A stretch of DNA of 5,040 nucleotides from Planctomycetaceae bacterium (lineage in GTDB: Bacteria; Planctomycetota; Planctomycetia; Pirellulales; JAEUIK01). Below the pieces are notes generated by a model, which did no database searches, had not been told where the DNA came from, and saw nothing but the letters and a program-made list of their open reading frames with translations. Position 1 is the stretch's first letter, and the number at the start of each line of letters is the position of its first letter. A program made the translations under genes and the position numbers. Positions 1 through 5,040 of this stretch are shown in pieces. The DNA lies in NCBI GenBank assembly GCA_016793185.1, contig JAEUIK010000222.1, positions 1 to 5,040 on the forward strand, given 5' to 3'.

Positions 1-529
1 CGAGAATCCGCGACGTCTTGTCGGCGCGCTCCAGCAGTCGCCCCATGCGGGCGAAGTGCCAGCCTTCGCCGCGCGACATCGTACTATCCATGATCCCCAC
101 CAGCAGGTTGCTGGAGAGGCGGATCTGGTTGTAGAAGTCGTAGGGCGAGTCCAGCATCCCCCCGCCGGCCGCCGCGCCGCGCACCGTCAGGTAGAACTTG
201 TTGACTTCTTCCCACATCGCCGACGAGATGTTCTCGCGCACGGTGCGGGCGTTGTCGCGCGCTCCGCGCAGGCAGGAAAGAATCGAGTTCGGGTTCTTGC
301 TGTCGAACGTCAGGAAGGAGAGCACGTTCTGCTGCGTGGCCGATCCATAGCGCTCGCGGAAATCAGCGTGGTCGCCCGTCGTGGCCACCAGCGGTTCCCA
401 CTGCTCCCCGAGGCTATCCCCCAGGTCGAGCGTGAGGTTCAGGTTCACGTCGATGAAGCGCGCGACGTTCTCGGCGCGCTCCAGGTAACGGCTCATCCAG
501 AAGATCGAATCGGCAACGCGACTGAGCAT
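1..529 (-). CDS. Alpha-E domain protein (DUF403 family), N-terminal part, cut by window edge
   Basis: The minus-strand frame is open from ATG at 529 to the window edge with no stop, giving 176 residues of a family usually a little over 300 residues long. The protein begins MLSRVADSIFWMSRYLERAE, the hallmark N-terminus of alpha-E proteins. It continues with family-typical stretches ARFIDVNLNLTLDLG (residues 23-37), DNARTVRENISSAMWEEVN (about 92-110) and RGEGWHFARMGRLLERADKT near the cut end. The sequence looks all-helical and soluble, with no signal peptide. The biochemical role is unknown; the family is recognised by its constant partnership with circularly permuted ATP-grasp proteins. Here it starts 27 bases after the stop of such a gene, so co-transcription is likely. 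No clear Shine-Dalgarno precedes the ATG, so the start is chosen from the conserved N-terminus. Family assignment is firm; function is not. Confidence 0.93.
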   Translation of the reverse strand, partial: MLSRVADSIFWMSRYLERAENVARFIDVNLNLTLDLGDSLGEQWEPLVATTGDHADFRERYGSATQQNVLSFLTFDSKNPNSILSCLRGARDNARTVRENISSAMWEEVNKFYLTVRGAAAGGGMLDSPYDFYNQIRLSSNLLVGIMDSTMSRGEGWHFARMGRLLERADKTSRIL

Positions 530-556
530 GGCAGGCTGTGCTAACGGGGAATGCGA

Positions 557-2071
557 TTAGGTATGGGCCGAACCCTCGGCGGCCACGGGCATGGCCGCGG
601 CCACCCGGTCCAGCGGCTTGGCCGCGCCGTTGCGCGCGCCGTCGGCCAGGACCCAGGTATCCTTGCTGCCGCCTCCTTGCGACGAGTTGACCACCAGCGA
701 ACCACGCTTCAGGGCGACGCGAGTCAGTCCGCCGGGCAAGACAAAAATGTCTTCGCCGAAGAGAATGTACGGACGCAGGTCGACGTGCCGCCCCTCGAAG
801 CGATCGCCGACGATCGTCGGCACGCGCGAGATCGAGAGCATCGGCTGCGCGACGTAGCGCCGCGGATTGGCCTGGATCAGCTCGGCGAATTTCTCCCGCT
901 CGGCCCGGGTCGAATGGGGGCCCATCAGCATTCCGTAGCCGCCGGAGGCGTCGGTCTGCTTGACGACCAGCTTGTCGAGATTCGCCAGCACGTGCTGCCG
1001 GTGCTGCTCCTCGCCGCACACGAAAGTCGGCACGTTCGGCAGCAGCATTTCTTCGCCGAGATAGTACTTGATCATCTGCGGCACAAAGGCGTAGATCGCC
1101 TTGTCGTCGGCCACGCCCGTGCCGGGGGCGTTGCACAAGGCCACGCGTCCGGCGCGATAGACGTCCATGATACCGGGCACCCCCAGCGCCGAGTCGGGCC
1201 GGAAGGTCTTCGGGTCGAGGAAGTCGTCGTCGATGCGGCGATAAATCACGTCGACGCGTTCCAGGCCGGCGGTGGTCCGCATGTGGACGTAGCCGTCGGA
1301 AACGACCAGGTCCGAGCCTTCGACCAGCTCGACACCCATCTGCTGGGCCAGGAACGAATGTTCGAAGTAGGCCGAGTTGTACACGCCCGGCGTCAGCACC
1401 ACGACGTTCGGCTGCGACACCCCCTTGGGGGCCACGTACTGCAACATCGCCAGCAGGCGGTCGGCATAGTCGTCGACCGGCTGGATGTGCAGCCCCTCGA
1501 AGACCTGCGGGAAGGTCCGCTTCATGACCTGCCGGTTCTCGAGGACGTACGACACGCCCGAAGGGCAGCGGAGGTTGTCTTCGAGGACGTAGACCTGGCC
1601 GTCGGCGTCGCGCACCAGGTCGGTGCCGGTGATGTGGCACCAGATGTCGCGCGGCGGCTTCAGTCCCTGGCACGGCGGCAGCAGCGAACTGGCGCTCTCC
1701 AGCAGATAGGAGGGGAGAATCCCGGCGTGCAGGATCTTCTGCTCGCCGTAGATGTCGCCGATGAAGGCGTTGAGGGCGCGAATGCGCTGCTTCAGGCCGC
1801 GCTCGATCGAGTCCCATTCGCCGCCGTCGATGATCCGCGGGATGATGTCGAAGGGCCAGATTTTCTCGGTCCCGGCCTCATGGCCGTAGACGTTGAAGGT
1901 GATGCCCATGTTCAACAGCGTCAGGTCGGCGGCCTTCTGCCGCCGCTCGAGCTCGCCGTCGGTCAGCCCGATCAAGCGGCGGACCAGCACGTCGGCCTGA
2001 GGGCGAGGGCGTCCCTCGGCGTCGAACATTTCGTCGAAGAACCCTTCGGTCTGATAACCTTCGAACCGCAT
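557..2071 (-). CDS. Circularly permuted ATP-grasp type 2 protein (DUF404/DUF407 family)
   Basis: This 504-residue cytosolic protein ends in TAA at 557-559. Numbered from ATG at 2071, diagnostic family motifs are LEDNLRCPSGVSYVLENR (163-180), VIYRRIDDDFLDP (275-287), the NAPGTGVADDKAIYAFVPQM block followed by IKYYLGEE (314-341), VVKQTDASGGYGMLMG (369-384, the glycine-rich ATP-binding loop region), DLRPYIL (431-437), VLPGGLTRVAL (444-454) and VNSSQGGGSKDTWVL (461-475). The family is predicted to ligate a carboxylate to an amine or thiol through an acyl-phosphate, perhaps forming amide or peptide bonds; the substrate is unknown. All motifs look intact and the length is normal. The frame also extends to GTG at 2170 (537 residues). 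I prefer 2071 because conservation begins at MRFEGYQTEGFFDEMF and the extra 33 residues look non-conserved. Neither start has a good Shine-Dalgarno. The alpha-E gene follows after 27 bases, indicating an operon. Confidence 0.94.
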   Translation of the reverse strand: MRFEGYQTEGFFDEMFDAEGRPRPQADVLVRRLIGLTDGELERRQKAADLTLLNMGITFNVYGHEAGTEKIWPFDIIPRIIDGGEWDSIERGLKQRIRALNAFIGDIYGEQKILHAGILPSYLLESASSLLPPCQGLKPPRDIWCHITGTDLVRDADGQVYVLEDNLRCPSGVSYVLENRQVMKRTFPQVFEGLHIQPVDDYADRLLAMLQYVAPKGVSQPNVVVLTPGVYNSAYFEHSFLAQQMGVELVEGSDLVVSDGYVHMRTTAGLERVDVIYRRIDDDFLDPKTFRPDSALGVPGIMDVYRAGRVALCNAPGTGVADDKAIYAFVPQMIKYYLGEEMLLPNVPTFVCGEEQHRQHVLANLDKLVVKQTDASGGYGMLMGPHSTRAEREKFAELIQANPRRYVAQPMLSISRVPTIVGDRFEGRHVDLRPYILFGEDIFVLPGGLTRVALKRGSLVVNSSQGGGSKDTWVLADGARNGAAKPLDRVAAAMPVAAEGSAHT

Positions 2072-2258
2072 CGCGTTGCTCGCAGTGGGCGCAGGCGCCG
2101 ACTTGGGCAAATGGAAATGGTGCCCAGACCGGCAGTAGTGCTCGACAAATACGTCCGTAGTTGGCAGCACGCGAAGGTGGGCCTGGATCGTGAGGGTAGC
2201 CGAGGCGTAGGTGGGAACCGCGGCCGGTGCGCCGCTAAGTCACTGCTGGCAGGCGGCA

Positions 2259-2281
2259 GCTAGCCCTGCATGCGGGCTGGC
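2259..2281. repeat. GC-rich hairpin-capable inverted repeat
   Basis: GCTAGCCC (2259-2266) can pair with GGGCTGGC (2274-2281) over 8 pairs including one T-G wobble, around a 7-base loop. No T-run follows on either strand, so it is not a classical intrinsic terminator. Lying in the putative leader of the ATP-grasp operon, it might be a leader structure, but nothing beyond the pairing supports a function. Confidence 0.3.
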
Positions 2282-2417
2282 TGGCCAACCAAATCCTACG
2301 TCACAGCTACATCGTCACGCCACGCGGCAGGGCTCAATGAGAATCCGCCCGAAAACTCCGTCTGTGCCGCTTGTAACGCTCCGACTGGTCCAGGTGGTGC
2401 GGTGTGTGCTGGGATTG

Positions 2418-2446
2418 ATTGTAACTTGGGTCAAGGCGGGGTCAAA
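2418..2446 (-). promoter_or_regulatory. Candidate sigma-70-type promoter for the ATP-grasp/alpha-E operon
   Basis: On the minus strand, TTTGAC (2446-2441) and TACAAT (2423-2418) are separated by 17 bases; TTGACC one base on gives 16-base spacing. Both hexamers are close to the consensus and the spacing is right. Transcription would start near 2411, leaving an untranslated leader of about 340 bases to the ATG at 2071, or 240 to GTG 2170. Promoter rules are poorly known in planctomycetes and a match like this can arise by chance, so this is only a candidate. Confidence 0.3.
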
Positions 2447-2490
2447 CGGGGGAAGCTGGGATTCGGCCGGAAAGGAAGAGCGGGAACGCC

Positions 2491-2539
2491 AATCGCCGTT
2501 AATGATCACTGAGGAAGCGCCATTGAATGAGCGGCGATT
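2491..2539 (-). terminator. Weak candidate stem-loop downstream of the tandem hydrolase
   Basis: AATCGCCG (2491-2498) pairs perfectly with CGGCGATT (2532-2539). Inside it, TTAATG (2499-2504) pairs with CATTGA (2521-2526) with one wobble, leaving a 5-base bulge on one side and a 16-base loop. It begins about 40 bases after the hydrolase stop, a sensible place for a transcript end. No U-run follows in the minus-strand transcript, so it does not fit a standard Rho-independent terminator. It could instead be a transcript-end-stabilising structure or chance. Confidence 0.25.
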
Positions 2540-2579
2540 CGTGCCAATTCGTGCTCCGTGCTCACTTTGACGCGGCGTT

Positions 2580-4883
2580 TCACTTCCTGTTCGGCGGGCT
2601 GGCCCAATTCAGCTGCCGCTCGAGGAAGTCGAACGTCCCCTTGCCGTTGATCGTGTGGGGCCCGTCGAAGAACTCGATTTCGGTCCGCTCGGGGATTTTG
2701 AGCGCCGCGTACAGCCGGCGCACCTTGGCGTACTCGTAGGCCACCCATTCGTCGGGGGCGACGCCGTCGTGGTGCCCCCGCTCGACCATGAAGGGGCGCG
2801 GGGCGATCAGGCCCGCCATCTCGGCATAGTTGAAGGTGTTCCCCAGGTCGAACTCGAACATCTCGTACTCGCCGGTCGCCACGTAGCTGTACTTGGCGGT
2901 GCTCGAGACATTCTTCCAGATCCACTCGTTGAAGTCGGCCGAGCAGATCGACAGGCAATAGTTGTCCACCAGCGGCGGGACGCGCATGGCCGTTTTGCCG
3001 CCGTAGGAAAGGCCGTAAAACGCGATCCGCTGAGGATCCACCATCGGCAGGCTCGCGAGCCAGTCGGTTGTCTGCTGATGCTGCGGCACGATGAACGAGA
3101 AGAGCGACAACTTCAGCGGGTTCGCCTTCCGCTGCAGCGTGCGGAACTTGTCCTGGCCGATGTACGGATTCTGCGGCGCGTAGGTAATGAACCCGCGCTC
3201 GGCCAGGCGGCACGCGTATTGGTGGTAGGAGGGATTCTCGATCTTCGGATCGGCGACGTCCGTCGGACGTCCTTCGAGCCCATGCTGACACACGACGACG
3301 GGGCGCTTCTCGCCCGGCTGGATATCTTTGGGCAGCAGCAGGATCCCATAGGCAAACACGCCGGGAAAGACGTCGAGCTGCACCTCGTAGCCGGTGTACT
3401 TGGGCTCGTCGTAAACCTTCCGCGACCGCGGGTTCGGCGGCAGCAGCGGCAGATCGACCCGGCCGATCACCTCGTCGTAAAAATACTTGCGATAGAACTC
3501 GCAGCTCTTTTGCCAAGCTTCCACGGAACTGGTGTCGGCATTTTTCCAGAACTCGGCGCGGCGCTCGGGCGATTCGCGCATGAGTTTTTGGGTAAAGTCG
3601 ACGAGTTGCTGGAATTGAGGTTCGATTGGCCTGGCTTCCACTGTCAAGTGCAAGTATTCCTCAGTCAAAGGTTTCGCTTCACTGGACATCGCAGGCAGAA
3701 ATGTCTCGAGACATCGAGAACCCGGATCGCCGGTTGGACCGGTTGCGACCACGCTTACCTGTTGAGCCGGCTGGAGACCTGCTGTCAATTGGCGGAGGCG
3801 TTCGTATTCACTTTTGACTTCTGCCAACGTTGGAGAGGAGAGTTCGCCCGGGGCGGCTCCCGAGCGGCCCTCGCGTGGTGTTGGAGGTCCAAACACCAAT
3901 GGGACGCGGGCTTCCTCGATAATCAGAGGCCTTGGTGCAATCAGGCTGGCGATTTCGGCGTCACCAAACTCATCCAGCAGGCTCCAAACGTTGCGATAGA
4001 TCGGTTCCGACCAGAGTGATTCGCGCGGACCGAAATAGCCACTGATGCATGTGGTATCGATGCGTGGATCGATTGCCGCGGCATAGAGCGCCAACAATCC
4101 CCCTTCACCATGTCCCAGCACGCCAATTCTGGAAGTTGGCTCTTTTCGGACTGCGCGCTGTTTGCGCTCTGCCGCCAGCCAGTCGACGGCGGCCAAGACT
4201 TTTTGAACTTCGTAGCCGATGATGTGCCGGCCCATCTCATAGGCCTGGCGATAGATGAATTCGCGATGGGGCTGGTTCGTCGCCCGCGCCGCCGGGATGA
4301 CCGACAAGCGGTCGTCGCGATCCATCAGGATCGGCGCGAGCACGCGAAAGCCGTGATTGGCGAGATCGTTGGGCGAAAACTCATGGTCCTCGCTCAAGAG
4401 GATCACGTCCCCCAGGGTTTTCCCTTTGGGAGAGTACAGCCAACCTTCACCATCGACTCCAGGGAACACTGGCCAGCGCACGACGGTTGCCTCGATAGGC
4501 CAGTCGGCCGGTAACGGTGGAGGGCCCTTCTCTCCGAGATATTGGATGACTTCCGGCGACTCGAACGGCACCCTTTGGTCCACCACCCCGATAATCTTCT
4601 TGAGCCGCTCCCGATTCGGCTCGACCGACTTGTTGTAAGCCTCGTGCGAAGAGGTGTCGCGCTTCCAATGTCGCGCGCGCTTGGCGACCGAATCCTGCGT
4701 CATCTGCAGCAAGAACTGATCGATCCCCTCGACCATCTTGGCCGCCAGGTCGCCGTCGGCCGTCAGGGGCTGCGTGCCGGGGAGATGTTCCTGTGCGGCG
4801 GCAATTCGCGCCGCGACTAGCAGCGCGCTCGCCAATACTAGCCCGAAGCGCCAGCGAGGGATGGAATCTAAGTTGCCGATCAT
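2580..4883 (-). CDS. Secreted tandem alpha/beta-hydrolase (esterase/dienelactone hydrolase-like), N-terminal domain apparently inactive
   Basis: This 767-residue protein (from ATG 4883, TGA at 2580-2582) has a signal peptide: basic residues at 10-12, hydrophobic core GLVLASALLVAARI, and an AAA|Q cleavage site near residue 30, so it is probably exported. Two homologous units follow, about 57-398 and 430-767. Unit 2 carries the nucleophile elbow GLSYGG (Ser626), LIAPRPFMVERGHHDG (likely acid Asp706) and FFDGPHTING (His743), a complete-looking triad. Unit 1 aligns at the same points but reads GHGEGG, LIAPRPLIIEEARVP and GPTGD, so Ser, Asp and His become Gly259, Pro328 and Thr384. It also has a Gly/Pro-rich insert near 332-351. 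The substrate cannot be read from sequence; acyl ester cleavage is likely. The frame extends to ATG 4949, but that start lies in a palindrome and would bury the signal peptide; AGGCGG precedes ATG 4883. Unit 1 has weaker third-position GC bias. Confidence 0.87.
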   Translation of the reverse strand: MIGNLDSIPRWRFGLVLASALLVAARIAAAQEHLPGTQPLTADGDLAAKMVEGIDQFLLQMTQDSVAKRARHWKRDTSSHEAYNKSVEPNRERLKKIIGVVDQRVPFESPEVIQYLGEKGPPPLPADWPIEATVVRWPVFPGVDGEGWLYSPKGKTLGDVILLSEDHEFSPNDLANHGFRVLAPILMDRDDRLSVIPAARATNQPHREFIYRQAYEMGRHIIGYEVQKVLAAVDWLAAERKQRAVRKEPTSRIGVLGHGEGGLLALYAAAIDPRIDTTCISGYFGPRESLWSEPIYRNVWSLLDEFGDAEIASLIAPRPLIIEEARVPLVFGPPTPREGRSGAAPGELSSPTLAEVKSEYERLRQLTAGLQPAQQVSVVATGPTGDPGSRCLETFLPAMSSEAKPLTEEYLHLTVEARPIEPQFQQLVDFTQKLMRESPERRAEFWKNADTSSVEAWQKSCEFYRKYFYDEVIGRVDLPLLPPNPRSRKVYDEPKYTGYEVQLDVFPGVFAYGILLLPKDIQPGEKRPVVVCQHGLEGRPTDVADPKIENPSYHQYACRLAERGFITYAPQNPYIGQDKFRTLQRKANPLKLSLFSFIVPQHQQTTDWLASLPMVDPQRIAFYGLSYGGKTAMRVPPLVDNYCLSICSADFNEWIWKNVSSTAKYSYVATGEYEMFEFDLGNTFNYAEMAGLIAPRPFMVERGHHDGVAPDEWVAYEYAKVRRLYAALKIPERTEIEFFDGPHTINGKGTFDFLERQLNWASPPNRK

Positions 4884-4926
4884 GGGAGCCGCCTGTGCGA
4901 ATTGACGATTGAGACGTCTGGCGCCG

Positions 4927-4950
4927 CATGCCCACGCGAGCGTGGGCATG
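4927..4950. repeat. REP-like perfect palindrome with 11-bp arms
   Basis: CATGCCCACGC (4927-4937) and GCGTGGGCATG (4940-4950) are perfect reverse complements separated by two bases, so either strand can fold into a very stable GC-rich hairpin. The left arm lies 43 bases upstream of the preferred hydrolase start. Read on the minus strand it encodes MPTLAWAC, and on the plus strand MPTRAWA followed by TGA. As I recall, planctomycete genomes carry many near-identical copies, some annotated as spurious MPTLAWAC protein starts; this memory is unverified. Size and symmetry fit repetitive extragenic palindromes mobilised by REP-associated tyrosine transposases. Confidence 0.6.
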
Positions 4951-4993
4951 AAACTATGAAGGAAGTCTCCTCAAGTACGATGGCGGGTGTTCT

Positions 4994-5003
4994 GTTTGCA
5001 AAC
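4994..5003. promoter_or_regulatory. 10-bp palindrome GTTTGCAAAC, possible operator
   Basis: GTTTGCAAAC is a perfect dyad in the middle of the divergent intergenic region, inside the 41-base spacer of the 12-bp inverted repeat. A dimeric regulator controlling either divergent gene could bind here. A 10-bp dyad is short and may be chance; no regulator is encoded in the window. Confidence 0.2.
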
Positions 5004-5012
5004 CGCTTTCCC

Positions 5013-5019
5013 GGAGGAG
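5013..5019 (+). promoter_or_regulatory. Strong Shine-Dalgarno GGAGGAG
   Basis: GGAGGAG ends 6 bases before ATG 5026 and matches the 16S anti-Shine-Dalgarno almost completely. It is much stronger than any ribosome binding site seen for the three minus-strand genes, and it supports a real gene start at 5026. It lies mostly within the right arm of the inverted repeat. Confidence 0.6.
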
Positions 5020-5025
5020 ACTTCC

Positions 5026-5040
5026 ATGCGTCATTTTATT
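5026..5040 (+). CDS. Start of a divergent gene, only five codons in the window
   Basis: ATG at 5026 opens a frame reading MRHFI to the window edge, preceded at ideal spacing by GGAGGAG. The gene is divergent from the tandem hydrolase, with 142 bases between the two starts. A basic residue followed by hydrophobic ones is compatible with a signal peptide start, but five residues are too few to say. The family is unknown; the call rests on the Shine-Dalgarno and start codon alone. Confidence 0.5.

Larger units (their letters stand above)
2072..2579. other. Intergenic gap of about 508 bases with no convincing gene
   Basis: This stretch lies between the stop of the tandem hydrolase and the start of the ATP-grasp gene. 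Its composition is more mixed than the flanking coding regions, without their strong third-position GC bias. Open frames of 64 to 119 codons exist on both strands, but none has a good Shine-Dalgarno, a recognisable protein motif or coding-like composition. The gap holds a candidate minus-strand promoter (2418-2446) and two hairpin-capable repeats (2259-2281 and 2491-2539). The last 99 bases (2072-2170) could be an N-terminal extension of the ATP-grasp gene if GTG 2170 is used. No tRNA or mobile-element end was seen. Confidence 0.6.
4961..5025. repeat. 12-bp perfect inverted repeat bracketing the divergent promoter region
   Basis: GGAAGTCTCCTC (4961-4972) and GAGGAGACTTCC (5014-5025) are exact reverse complements, 41 bases apart. 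The right arm contains the Shine-Dalgarno of the plus-strand gene and ends one base before its ATG. The left arm on plus-strand RNA is therefore an anti-Shine-Dalgarno sequence. Between the arms lies a 10-bp palindrome (4994-5003). Possible roles are a translational switch, an operator pair or a duplicated gene-start segment. Confidence 0.5.

Noticed and set aside
414..1817. A 467-codon minus-strand open frame overlapping the ATP-grasp and alpha-E genes in another frame
   Set aside because: The translation is dominated by Arg, Ala and Gly, typical of an out-of-frame reading of GC-rich coding DNA, and it runs through the intergenic space between two recognised genes.
551..2263. A 570-codon open frame on the plus strand opposite the ATP-grasp gene
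   Set aside because: It is the antisense shadow of a well-supported conserved gene in high-GC DNA. Its translation is rich in His, Arg, Val and Gly and shows no recognisable domain or ribosome binding site.
2211..2570. Small plus-strand frames of 80 and 119 codons in the intergenic gap, one with four cysteines spaced like a zinc ribbon
   Set aside because: They have weak or no Shine-Dalgarno and overlap each other in different frames. They show no coding-like codon bias, and the cysteine spacing has no supporting fold residues.
2506..3516. A 336-codon minus-strand frame overlapping the C-terminal hydrolase unit
   Set aside because: It is an alternate-frame reading, very Arg/Ala-rich, and in conflict with the motif-bearing frame.
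2655..4019. A 454-codon plus-strand open frame opposite the hydrolase
   Set aside because: It is antisense to a gene with clear hydrolase motifs; the composition is shadow-like and no domain is visible.
4912..4925. Short palindromes AGACGTCT (4912-4919) and GGCGCC (4920-4925) next to the REP-like repeat
   Set aside because: They are 6-8 bases long, which is expected by chance in GC-rich DNA, and have no further support.
4883..4949. The hydrolase start at ATG 4949
   Set aside because: The ATG lies inside the palindrome arm, would place 22 residues before the signal peptide, and has its only AGGAG about 20 bases away, too far for normal initiation.
4927..5025. CRISPR array or insertion-sequence terminal repeats
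   Set aside because: There are single palindromes and one inverted repeat pair only. No regularly spaced direct repeats, target-site duplication or transposase gene lies inside the repeat pair.

Overview
The window looks like a high-GC Planctomycetota chromosome, probably in or near the Pirellulales. This rests on indirect signs: strongly GC-biased third codon positions in most genes, a large secreted tandem alpha/beta-hydrolase of a kind common in that phylum, and a REP-like GC-rich palindrome upstream of it. No rRNA or marker gene is present, so the taxonomy is an inference.

Layout. Three genes lie on the minus strand and the start of a fourth on the plus strand. (1) Positions 1-529 hold the N-terminal 176 residues of an alpha-E domain protein (DUF403 family), cut by the window edge. 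(2) Positions 557-2071 hold a complete circularly permuted ATP-grasp protein, 27 bases upstream of the alpha-E start. The two almost certainly form an operon. (3) Positions 2072-2579 are a gap of about 508 bases with no convincing gene; it holds a candidate minus-strand promoter and two hairpin-capable repeats. (4) Positions 2580-4883 hold a secreted protein made of two alpha/beta-hydrolase domains in tandem. (5) Positions 4884-5025 are a divergent intergenic region containing a perfect 11-bp-arm palindrome, a 12-bp inverted repeat and a 10-bp palindrome. (6) A plus-strand gene starts at 5026 behind a very strong Shine-Dalgarno sequence and leaves the window after five codons.

Function. The ATP-grasp and alpha-E pair is a widely conserved two-gene module, often found with a transglutaminase-like protease and sometimes the proteasome-like Anbu peptidase. 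It is predicted to make or attach a peptide-like modification, but its substrate is not established. The tandem hydrolase is unlinked in function as far as the sequence shows. It is probably an exported esterase-like enzyme whose C-terminal domain is catalytic.

Most notable: the N-terminal hydrolase domain aligns well with the C-terminal one but has lost all three apparent triad residues (Ser to Gly, Asp to Pro, His to Thr), and its codon usage is visibly less GC-biased than that of the active half. Second, the Shine-Dalgarno region of the divergent gene is one arm of a 12-bp perfect inverted repeat, which could sequester the ribosome binding site. No complete novel multi-gene system is evident in the window.
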